A stretch of DNA of 64,000 bases, from assembly GCA_025997955.1 (NCBI GenBank), contig BNVH01000004.1, positions 15,289 to 79,288 on the forward strand. The letters are read 5' to 3'. A model generated the notes under the pieces. That model saw only the letters and a program-made list of their open reading frames with translations, made no database searches and had not been told where the DNA came from. How positions within the stretch are numbered: position 1 is the first letter of the stretch; each line of letters opens with the position of its first letter. This document shows positions 34,889-41,934 of this stretch, piece by piece. The translations under genes and the position numbers were made by a program. Origin of the DNA: Synergistales bacterium. GTDB taxonomy: Bacteria; Synergistota; Synergistia; Synergistales; Aminobacteriaceae.

Positions 34889-35204
34889 AAACCCCGCCAT
34901 TCATGGCGGAGATATGAGGAACAATTCGCCGCAGGCGAATAGCCTTTTGCTCTTGTTTCTTTACGCCATATGCCCTAAAATAAAACTCGGCGGTCGGGCA
35001 GACCGTGTCAGTCTGTGGAGAGACAGTGAGACCTGGGGGAATAGGGCGTTGGCTCGTAGCCGTAAAATTCCCCGCTGTGGGGATATACGATGCGAAAACC
35101 AAGCTCAAAACCCTCTGGGCAGTCTCCGCGAAGCAGAAACCCGCCTGTGGTACATAGACCATCATGTTACCGACAGGAATCCCCTCACTTTAGGGAGGGG
35201 AGGA
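34889..35204 (+). ncRNA. Solo omega-RNA-like element (HEARO / IscB- or IS605-type), no nuclease gene
   Basis: The segment has the order of parts I associate with HEARO/omega RNAs. There are two 5' hairpins (CCGCCATTCATGGCGG at 34893-34908 and ATTCGCCGCAGGCGAAT at about 34924-34940). A conserved-looking core follows (GTGTCAGTCTGTGG, ATAGGGCGTTGGCTCGTAGC, TTCCCCGCTGTGGGGA). It ends in a hairpin TCCCCTCACTTTAGGGAGGGGAGGATGTCA (35180-35208, quoted in part: CCCCTC/GAGGGG-type arms then GGATGTCA). In IscB loci this RNA precedes the nuclease ORF and takes its guide from DNA just 5' of it. Here only a 17-codon frame follows, so the element is a solo derivative. A TnpB right-end RNA is the alternative. 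Confidence 0.6.
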
Positions 35205-35210
35205 TGTCAA

Positions 35211-35426
35211 AGGAAGCCCTGCCTCTATGTTGTATCGCTTATTCTTTAGCGACTTAAACTTTTTAGCAATATCTTCCGCGCTCTTTTTGTCCAAAGGCGT
35301 TCCAACCTCAACACTTAAAGGGTTCAGCGCCTTTATCTCCCGAACTCTTTCCGCTCTCTCCTGTCTCTCCACCGCGCTCACCTCGCGGCTATTTTCTACC
35401 ACAGAGGCGTCTTCTGTCAAGCCGTC
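35211..35426 (-). pseudogene. Upstream fragment of the interrupted gene
   Basis: The minus-strand frame contains TEDASVVENSREVSAV, ERAERVREIKALNPL and KKFKSLKNKRYNIEAG, then runs into the omega-RNA element, where it stops after about nine element-encoded residues. It could start at TTG 35420. Upstream it is open through a second copy of the 45-bp palindrome to a TAA near the RtcB terminator. No family is recognised. Codon use and continuity with 34612-34888 support one original gene. Confidence 0.4.
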
Positions 35427-35471
35427 CTGCCCGGATACAGCAGGGCCGCCCCTCTCAGGACGGCCCTCGGT
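35427..35471. repeat. 45-bp palindromic repeat, copy 2
   Basis: Same as 34615-34659 with one substitution (T to G). The two copies are in the same orientation, 812 bp apart, and flank the interrupted frame and the omega-RNA-like element. Confidence 0.85.
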
Positions 35472-35488
35472 TAAGAGGCGCTCAAAGC

Positions 35489-35527
35489 AAAGCCCGCCCT
35501 GAATGTAGGTTATTCGCGGCGGGCTTT
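35489..35527 (-). terminator. Terminator downstream of rtcB
   Basis: AAAGCCCGCC (35489-35498) pairs perfectly with GGCGGGCTTT (35518-35527) over a 19-nt loop. On the minus strand the stem is followed by GCTTTG. It lies about 60 bp after the rtcB stop. Confidence 0.7.
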
Positions 35528-35587
35528 ATCAAAGCTAAAGTGTGTCTGCTGGAATAGTAGGCTTATTATTTACAGGAATACCGAACA

Positions 35588-36796
35588 TCATTCTCCGGCC
35601 TTAAAATTATAAACCGGGCTTATACGCATAGCGATTTCAGCGGTCGGTGAGATTTGGCGTACAATAGACTCCATGCTCTTGTATGCCATCGGTGATTCGT
35701 CGAGTGTATCTTTCGTTACGCAAGTGGTAAAAATACCTCGCATCTGCTCCTCGTATTCCTCCATAGTCAGCGCGCGAAAGGCGGCGCTCCGGCTCATGAC
35801 GCGTCCTGCCCCGTGCGGCGCGGAAAAGTTCCAGTCCTCGTTGCCCTGTCCGACGCAGATTAAGCTGCCGTCTCTCATATTTATAGGTATGAGCAGCTTT
35901 TCCCCGCGTTTTGCGGACACCGCGCCCTTGCGGAGAATCATGGAGTCAGTGTCTATATAGTTGTGGATGGTCGTGAACTCATCTGTTTTAGTCAGCTTAA
36001 GACAGCTCAGAATTACATCCATCATAGCCTTGCGGTTTAGCGTCGCAAAACGCTGAACGAGTCTCATATCGTGAATATAATCATCAAAAAGCCCGCCGGT
36101 GAGGTAAGCCAAGTCTCTATGAACTGAGACATTGTTCGCTCCCTCGTTTTTAAGCCGTTTAATGGCGGACTGTATCTCCTTTTCCCGCCCCTCAGCTTTG
36201 AGTGAGGCAATCACGGCGTCTACCTGTGGTTTAGAGTTACCACAAAGTGTTTTCCACGCCTCATTCTGATACAGTTCCGCAACCTCTGTCCCAAGGTGAC
36301 GGCTCCCCGAATGCACCACGATGAAGAGCGCCCCATCATCCGCTTTATCGACCTCGATAAAATGGTTGCCTCCGCCAAGCGTCCCTATGCTGCGGCGCGC
36401 GCGGTCTATCTTAGCGTTATCAGCGCAGCGCAGTTCGTTCAAGTCTATTTCCTCATTCAGCGCATGGTAGTCGCTCCGCACCTCGCGCCCGGCGGGGATG
36501 TTTGCCCGAATCGCGGCGTCCAATCTTTCAAAATCTATCTTTCGTTCGGCAATCTCCACTGTTTCCATGCCGCAACCAATATCGACGCCGACCATACCTG
36601 GGACAACCTTATCCGTGATGGTCATGGTCGTGCCGATAGTGCAGCCCCTCCCGGCGTGGACGTCCGGCATTACGCGGATTTTGTTCTCCGCGAACTCTTC
36701 AAGGTCGCACACGGTCTTGATTTGCTCCGCCGCGCTCGCTTCGAGTTCATCGCAATAGCAAACGGCGGTGTTGTGCAGTCCGGTTATTTTTATCAT
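35588..36796 (-). CDS. rtcB: RtcB-family 3'-phosphate/5'-OH RNA ligase
   Basis: 402 aa. It has all metal- and nucleotide-site motifs of RtcB: MPDVHAGRG, VGVDIGCGM (Cys ligand), GGGNHFIEVD, VVHSGSRHLG, HNYID and APHGAGRVMSR, whose His accepts GMP. The enzyme joins RNA ends carrying 2',3'-cyclic or 3'-phosphate to 5'-OH ends, repairing tRNA and other RNAs cut by toxins or stress nucleases. The ATG at 36796 overlaps the stop of the DUF2828 gene (TGATG), so the two are translationally coupled. A GTG one codon earlier is possible. No RtcA or archease gene is adjacent. Confidence 0.93.
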   Translation of the reverse strand: MIKITGLHNTAVCYCDELEASAAEQIKTVCDLEEFAENKIRVMPDVHAGRGCTIGTTMTITDKVVPGMVGVDIGCGMETVEIAERKIDFERLDAAIRANIPAGREVRSDYHALNEEIDLNELRCADNAKIDRARRSIGTLGGGNHFIEVDKADDGALFIVVHSGSRHLGTEVAELYQNEAWKTLCGNSKPQVDAVIASLKAEGREKEIQSAIKRLKNEGANNVSVHRDLAYLTGGLFDDYIHDMRLVQRFATLNRKAMMDVILSCLKLTKTDEFTTIHNYIDTDSMILRKGAVSAKRGEKLLIPINMRDGSLICVGQGNEDWNFSAPHGAGRVMSRSAAFRALTMEEYEEQMRGIFTTCVTKDTLDESPMAYKSMESIVRQISPTAEIAMRISPVYNFKAGE

Positions 36797-38253
36797 CACG
36801 CCGCAATCCCATTATACCGCTCCGCGCCAAGTACCTCCATCATGTAGGCGTAGGGGGAAAGCGTGCCAGATTTGAGCATTGAGAACACTCGCGGCGTGCA
36901 GCCTGACACGAGGGCGACGCCCTGCTCGTTTTGCGTCACAGGCTGCTGAGAGTTTCGGCTATCGACGTTCCAGAACACAACACGGGGCAGGGAGTAGCCG
37001 TGCTCTTCAAAGAGGCGCTTGGCGTAGTCGAAGTTCGTCAGGTTTGAGTCTTTCGCGCAGGAGTCGAACTCCATATCCGATATGAAGTAAAGCGTGCTTG
37101 GCAAATCGCTCTGAGGCAAGCTGTTCTTGACGGCGGTGTCCAAAACCAACTCGAAGACCCTTTGAATATTGGTGTTCGCCACCTCGTTGAAGTTATGACA
37201 ATAGCGGATTTTCTCTAAAATATCGCGTCCCTTTATCTCTACGAGCCTCGGGCTTTCTGAGAACGTGATAAAGTGATTTTGAAACGCGCCCCTGTTGCGC
37301 TCCGCGAAGTACAGGCCAAGCGACAGAGCGACAGAAGCGGGGAGCGGCGTTCCGCCGTCGTACATCGAACCGGAGCCGTCGATAACCACAAGGGCGTTTT
37401 CCCCATTCGTGAAGTCCTCCTGCGCGTTCCATGTCACGTCTATGGCTTTTCGTTCCTCGTCCGGAAAGTCTTCCCTGAAGAACGGCGCAATAATATCGTA
37501 GGGGGTAAGCGTCCCAGTATGCAATTTGCTCTCGCCAGTCGAGACGCGCTGCATGAAAGCGCCGTACCGCTCTCCGTCGTTGCGCAAAAAGGCCTTGCGA
37601 TATTTGTACATCGCTTTTGAAGGCTGTTTGGCGTAGTCGAATGTATAGTCGCCTGTGCGCAGGTTGTTTTCGATGATACGGATACGCGCGCGCAAACGCA
37701 CTAATATCTTTCGATACTCAGCGTCGTTCATTCCAAGAAAGCGCGCTATATGCTTCGCCTGCCTGACCGCCTTTGAGTTTGACGCGTTGACGGACGGCAG
37801 CCACTTACCCAACAGCGATACGCTGCCGTCGTTTTCGAGTTCGGCTATGTCGGAGTCGAGTTGTGCTTTTATGTAGCCGAGCGTGTCACGCTCGCAGGGT
37901 GTATCCAAAAGAGTGAGCAAATCGTCGAAGCGTCCGTACTCGCTGACTCGCGCAATGTTTTTACGGACTGACGCCGGCTGATTGTTTGCCAACCAGCTAA
38001 GAATAGTCCTGAAAACGCGGCGTTCTCCCAAGCCTCCGCGCACGTCGCGAGCGAAGAAGAGCGTCTTCATGGCGATGTCGGGGTTCTCGGCGTAGGCGCG
38101 CATAAAACGACCGGTAATCTCGCCGTCATTCTCGCGGCGCAGCGCGCCGATAGCGGCGAACAGGTCGAGGCAGTCTGAATATGTCGTGGCGTAGGTCACG
38201 GCGCCGTTTTCGGTGTATGTCTTATTTGCTTCCCGCTTTAGAAGTTCCAACAC
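36796..38253 (-). CDS. DUF2828 protein: TROVE/Ro60-like helical domain plus vWA domain
   Basis: 485 aa from GTG 38253 (AAGGAGGGG upstream). The N-terminal two thirds are alpha-helical with the DUF2828 start (KTYTENGAVTYATTYSDCLDL) and HEAT-like repeats. The C-terminal third is a von Willebrand A domain with an intact MIDAS DGSGSM (Asp292) and a later SDMEFD. DUF2828 has the same plan as Ro60/TROVE proteins, RNA-binding rings that hold Y RNAs (family-level knowledge). Coupling to rtcB and a tRNA-like RNA directly upstream point to an RNA-repair or RNA-quality role. I infer, but cannot show, RNA binding. Confidence 0.85.
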   Translation of the reverse strand: MLELLKREANKTYTENGAVTYATTYSDCLDLFAAIGALRRENDGEITGRFMRAYAENPDIAMKTLFFARDVRGGLGERRVFRTILSWLANNQPASVRKNIARVSEYGRFDDLLTLLDTPCERDTLGYIKAQLDSDIAELENDGSVSLLGKWLPSVNASNSKAVRQAKHIARFLGMNDAEYRKILVRLRARIRIIENNLRTGDYTFDYAKQPSKAMYKYRKAFLRNDGERYGAFMQRVSTGESKLHTGTLTPYDIIAPFFREDFPDEERKAIDVTWNAQEDFTNGENALVVIDGSGSMYDGGTPLPASVALSLGLYFAERNRGAFQNHFITFSESPRLVEIKGRDILEKIRYCHNFNEVANTNIQRVFELVLDTAVKNSLPQSDLPSTLYFISDMEFDSCAKDSNLTNFDYAKRLFEEHGYSLPRVVFWNVDSRNSQQPVTQNEQGVALVSGCTPRVFSMLKSGTLSPYAYMMEVLGAERYNGIAA

Positions 38254-38306
38254 GAGAACCCCTCCTTTTCGGTTTTTTCCTGAGTTTCATTACAAGGCAC
38301 ATTTTT

Positions 38307-38363
38307 TGAGAACGCGGGAATCGAACCCGCGAGCCTGCAGATCTCTAATCTGCTGCTAACCAT
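38307..38363 (-). ncRNA. tRNA-like domain of a noncoding RNA upstream of the DUF2828 gene
   Basis: On the minus strand: a D-loop-like GATGGTTAGCA, an anticodon-like arm GCAGA-TTAGAGA-TCTGC, a short variable loop, then a perfect T arm CGCGGG-TTCGATT-CCCGCG and a 3' strand TTCTCA. No matching 5' acceptor strand or proper D stem is adjacent and no CCA is encoded. The loop would read AGA (Ser), yet the long variable arm of tRNA-Ser is missing. So it is a tRNA mimic rather than a tRNA. Bacterial Y RNAs (YrlA/Yrn) carry such tRNA-like modules next to Ro60 genes. A 3' tRNA remnant from element integration is the alternative. Confidence 0.6.
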
Positions 38364-38381
38364 CTTATTTACTCCAGTTAT

Positions 38382-38480
38382 TTACTCCGGCATTCAAAAT
38401 TCGATAAAATGTTCGTCAAAAGCCCTAAACTACAAAGCAGTTTCTAAAACTCGTTTTTCGATATTTTCGTGCCGGAGTAA
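38382..38480 (-). ncRNA. Stem-closed domain 5' of the tRNA-like module (possible Y-RNA-like body)
   Basis: TTACTCCGGCA (minus 38480-38470) pairs perfectly with TGCCGGAGTAA (38392-38382) over 77 nt that contain an internal AAACT/AGTTT hairpin. It lies 18 nt upstream of the tRNA-like part on the same strand. Together 38300-38490 could be one folded RNA. Transcription is not shown by sequence. Confidence 0.45.
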
Positions 38481-38635
38481 TAATATCTCTTTTTGCTGTA
38501 CGTGCCTTTTTGGTTTGCAACAAGATGCCCTTTTGGCGTTGCCCGAAGGCTACAGCCGCAAAACGGCTGCCCTCTTTGCCACGGAGGTGTAGCTCAATAA
38601 TGAGCGCGAAATTGCTGTCTGCATCTTTGGTATTT

Positions 38636-38703
38636 CACAAAGCACGGATTTACTGCATTGGCGATTAACAGTCGCGTGCGTGATTGCCGTTCGTGCTTTT
38701 GTG
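38636..38703. ncRNA. Second hairpin-closed element in the 510-bp intergenic region
   Basis: CACAAAGCACG (38636-38646) pairs with CGTGCTTTTGTG (38692-38703), 11 bp with one bulged base, enclosing a GCGA/TCGC hairpin. A further CAGCCG/CGGCTG hairpin lies at 38551-38571. The region 38254-38763 has no protein-coding frame. Strand and function are uncertain; a bulged terminal stem is the feature Ro60-type proteins recognise in Y RNAs. Confidence 0.35.
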
Positions 38704-38763
38704 ATTTTAATTCTATCGAGGGCTTACGCAAATATCATGTAAAAAAAGTTGCGAACCCTTTCT

Positions 38764-39681
38764 TTAAAGCCCGCAACTCATTTGTTTGTTCAGCCTTTCA
38801 CGAATCTTTTCTATAAACCTCTCAGGCGATATGACCCGTATCAGCGGCCCGAAAGAGAGGACGCGAATCAGCAGTTCAGTCTCGTCGTCGCGCTGATACC
38901 GTAAAGTAACGCGATAACGGTTGTCCTCCATCCGCTCGGTCTCCTTTTCGAGATGAGAGAAGTGAAGCATCGTTCGCTCTAAGGCGTTGCGCTCGTCTAT
39001 GAGTTCCAGAACCAGCGTATCGTCTCTTCGGTTTAGCGCTTGGCGCTCGTCCGGCGTCCAGGGGTCAGCGAGCGAGCATTTCGACACACGCGCGATATTG
39101 ACGGTAAGGCGTATATGTTTTGCCATCGCTATCAGGCGGAACTTGTCGTCCTTTTCGGAATACTCCATCCTATGAGGAATGCATATCCATTTGTGAACGG
39201 TTTTTCGCAACCCCTCCGATTTCACACTCAGTTTGCGATTTTCACGCAGAGCGGTCAGGATTGTGTGAAAATGCTCTATGTATGCGGGGTCGTCATAAGG
39301 GTCGCCGTCCGCGTAGCGGTCAAAGTATGTGAAGCTGTCTTGTGTGTAAAGCGGCTCAACATCCTCTAAGCCCTCAACGGACGGGGAAAACAGCTTTACG
39401 CGCGGGTCGCTGAGAAGCGCCTTCATCCAGCGCTTTTGCAGCGTGGTGAGCGGCATTGTTGGCGCGTTTTGAATCTTGGTGGTCATATCAGGCAGCAGAA
39501 GCGGCCACTCTCCGCTTTTGAGCGCGGCGGGTATGTTCAAAACGCTCTCCGCGAACGCCTTCTCGCGCACTATATCAGCTATTTTTGGCCCAGACAGCGT
39601 GCCGTTCACGGCCTCTTTCAGCACGTCGGCGACGACGCTGAAATACTTTCCGTAAATCTCATTGAAGAGCAACTTTGTCAC
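38764..39681 (-). CDS. WYL-domain transcriptional regulator A
   Basis: 305 aa, starting at GTG 39681 inside the 3' end of the next WYL gene (23-bp overlap), with GGGGG close upstream. The middle has a WYL-type strand set (RKTVHKWICIPHRMEYSEKDDKFRLIAM, quoted in part as CIPHRMEYSEKDDKFRLIA) and the C-terminus the WCX-like RVLSFGPLIRVISPERF. No N-terminal helix-turn-helix is obvious. WYL domains sense nucleic-acid or nucleotide ligands and control defence and RNA-repair genes. It lies upstream of the tRNA-like RNA and the DUF2828-rtcB pair on the same strand. Confidence 0.82.
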   Translation of the reverse strand: MTKLLFNEIYGKYFSVVADVLKEAVNGTLSGPKIADIVREKAFAESVLNIPAALKSGEWPLLLPDMTTKIQNAPTMPLTTLQKRWMKALLSDPRVKLFSPSVEGLEDVEPLYTQDSFTYFDRYADGDPYDDPAYIEHFHTILTALRENRKLSVKSEGLRKTVHKWICIPHRMEYSEKDDKFRLIAMAKHIRLTVNIARVSKCSLADPWTPDERQALNRRDDTLVLELIDERNALERTMLHFSHLEKETERMEDNRYRVTLRYQRDDETELLIRVLSFGPLIRVISPERFIEKIRERLNKQMSCGL

Positions 39682-40918
39682 CCCCGTACATCTCGTTCAT
39701 GGCGGCGATGTCCGCGTAAAAAACTTCCGTTACGCGCGGATTGCCGCACGAAAGAGATATAATGCGCCCGATGAAAGTGCGAAGCCACGGAAGCATTTCC
39801 GAAGCGTCGTAGACATCAGCTACAAACTTATAGGTATGTTTGTCGATAATCTCCACGCGTCCGCATCGCTTTTCGCGCTCTAGACGCATGGGGATATGCT
39901 CCTCTCCGTCGTCCACGCGAACGGTCATCTCTATATGCTCGGCATTGCCCGTGAGACGCCGCGTCCCCGCTGACGCGCCCCAGAGGTTTTTCAAAAACCT
40001 TTCGGCGCGTTCGGCGTACTTTTCATATTCCGGTTCGGGTTCGAGCGGCTTGACGGACCTGATGAAGTCCAAACGAAAGAGCTCTATTTTCTTAAAGCGC
40101 CGGCTGAACGCCATCAAATATCTGCGCCCTCCCTGCGCGCTGACATGGATTTTCAGGGGCAAAACGGTCTGGGACGCTTTGTTTCGGTGAGGTCTGAACA
40201 TGGAAAGCTCAACGTCGCGATGTTCGCCCATAGCGAGAAGCAGCGCGTACAGTATCTCGCTCTCTAAGGCGTGCAGTATATAGTGATGTTTAAAGCTGTA
40301 GTAGTCCGGTATGCTCTCTAATTTATTCAAGAGATACGACCCGACGACGCCGAGCGGGTCAATTTCGGAATAAAACGCAAGCGCGTCGCGCCAGCTTTTC
40401 AAATCTATTGATTCTGCTTCGCTGTCCGTCCTGCCGTATATAAGCTCTTTGCCGCGTTTGGCGGATTTGAGCAAACCAAGGCTTTCATATTCCTTCAGTT
40501 TTTTGCGGAGGGTCGATTCGTCCATCACGGGTGGGTTGTCGAACGCGCTAAGGTAATCCGCTTCGATACATTCCGTAAGCTCGCGGACGGATAGCTGTTT
40601 ATCGCCGGACAGCGCGTCGAGAATTATAAAGTGCAAAGTGATGTCCAAAGCCGTAAAGCTCTTCGACAAAAATGCGCTATACAAAGGGTTGAGGCTTACC
40701 GAACGGCTGTCCATGGACAAAAACACGTTCCGTCCTTCGGCGACTTGGCGAAAGAACATATAGTCTCCGAGCCAGCTCTCTATTCGCCGCCGCTCGTTGT
40801 CGTAACTTCGCGCGCTTTTGGTATCGTATTCCTCGCGGGTTTTGAAGCCGTAGACGTAGAAGTCCCTTATATAATCGCGGATTCGCTCGAAGTTTTTGAT
40901 GAGTTCGCTGTAGGGCAC
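39659..40918 (-). CDS. WYL-domain transcriptional regulator B
   Basis: 419 aa from GTG 40918, preceded by GGAAGGAGGG; a longer frame to 40972 lacks a ribosome site. It has an N-terminal winged-helix-like part (about 85-160, with RELTECIEADYLSAF and STLRKKLKEYESLGLL), then a WYL domain (GGRRYLMAFSRRFKKIELFRLDFI, quoted in part as RRYLMAFSRR) and a C-terminal WCX end (VADVYDASEMLPWLRTFIG). It pairs with regulator A. The two probably act as a heteromeric regulator of the DUF2828-rtcB operon. Confidence 0.85.
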   Translation of the reverse strand: MPYSELIKNFERIRDYIRDFYVYGFKTREEYDTKSARSYDNERRRIESWLGDYMFFRQVAEGRNVFLSMDSRSVSLNPLYSAFLSKSFTALDITLHFIILDALSGDKQLSVRELTECIEADYLSAFDNPPVMDESTLRKKLKEYESLGLLKSAKRGKELIYGRTDSEAESIDLKSWRDALAFYSEIDPLGVVGSYLLNKLESIPDYYSFKHHYILHALESEILYALLLAMGEHRDVELSMFRPHRNKASQTVLPLKIHVSAQGGRRYLMAFSRRFKKIELFRLDFIRSVKPLEPEPEYEKYAERAERFLKNLWGASAGTRRLTGNAEHIEMTVRVDDGEEHIPMRLEREKRCGRVEIIDKHTYKFVADVYDASEMLPWLRTFIGRIISLSCGNPRVTEVFYADIAAMNEMYGGDKVALQ

Positions 40919-41184
40919 GAGGCAACCCTCCTTCCGTTGTGTTGACGAGCGTATGTATGAATAAGTCAACACTTTAGCACTATTTTAATAAAATGTAATC
41001 TGAATTTTATACGTGGCGCAAGAGCCGCGCAGAGGGTATACTGATGCAACACGAGGTTATTAAGATTAATGAGGGGTTTTAGATGGGCGTTCATTTCAAG
41101 CTCTTTATTGAGTTTCGATACCTCGCCATGACCGATAGAGAAACTAAGTAAAGAAAATTCAAACAAAAACGAGGGGGATTTTTT

Positions 41185-41850
41185 ATGAAATTGAAATATG
41201 GAGTTGTCGGGTTCTCGGGTAGAATGGGCAAAGAGATAATAAGCGTCTTCGAAGCGGTGGGGCACGAGCTTGTCATGAAGTCCGACGCGCTTGGCACGGA
41301 GCGTCTCGGCAGGCCGGACGTTATTTTGGATTTTTCGTCACGCGCCGCGCTCGCCAACACGATAGCCCTCTGCTTTGAATACGGCGCGCCCCTCATATCC
41401 GGGACGACGGCGCTCAGAGAAGAGGACTTGGCCGCGCTTAAGAAGTTGGGCGAAAAAACGGCCGTGGTTCAGAGTTTCAACTTCGCCACGGGCGTGACGC
41501 TGCTGCGTATGATAATGCGCGACTACGCGCCCCTTTTGGAGAGTTGGGATTTAGAGATAGAAGAGACGCACCACAATAAAAAGAAAGACGCCCCCTCCGG
41601 TACCGCGATTTTACTGCGGGACGCGACCGGCAGGAAAGACGCCCCGACCCATTCTCTGCGTCTCGGCTGTGTCCCGGGGGATCACAGCCTGCGCTTCGGC
41701 AACGACGGCGAGATATTGACTTTCGCTCACCGCGCTCTCTCCCGAGGCGTCTTCGCAATAGGGGCATTGAGCGCCGCCGTCTTCGCCGCGGAAGCGAAGC
41801 CTGGGTTTTATACGTTCGAGGACGTGCTGAACAAGGGGCGTGGGGTATAA
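41185..41850 (+). CDS. dapB: 4-Hydroxy-tetrahydrodipicolinate reductase
   Basis: 221 aa, slightly short for DapB. The N-terminal Rossmann start is GVVGFSGRMGKEI, the NAD(P) region has FSSRAALANT and SGTTALREED, and the catalytic signature EETHHNKKKDAPSGTA holds the active His pair and Lys. It reduces 4-hydroxy-tetrahydrodipicolinate in lysine and diaminopimelate synthesis. GAGGGGG precedes the ATG. No other dap gene is adjacent. Confidence 0.95.
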   Translation: MKLKYGVVGFSGRMGKEIISVFEAVGHELVMKSDALGTERLGRPDVILDFSSRAALANTIALCFEYGAPLISGTTALREEDLAALKKLGEKTAVVQSFNFATGVTLLRMIMRDYAPLLESWDLEIEETHHNKKKDAPSGTAILLRDATGRKDAPTHSLRLGCVPGDHSLRFGNDGEILTFAHRALSRGVFAIGALSAAVFAAEAKPGFYTFEDVLNKGRGV

Positions 41851-41934
41851 AAAGAATCAACGTCCTGAAAAATGTGATATTATTGGCGCATAGGCAATTG
41901 ACGGCAGATTCAGACTCGAAAGGAGCCAGTTTTT

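Noticed and set aside
35190..35420. Independent 76-residue minus-strand gene
   Set aside because: Its last residues are encoded by the terminal hairpin of the omega-RNA-like element, so it is a truncated frame and not an intact gene.
38307..38363. Genuine tRNA gene (Ser-AGA by loop)
   Set aside because: Lacks the 5' acceptor strand, D stem and long variable arm; bacteria do not normally use an AGA anticodon.
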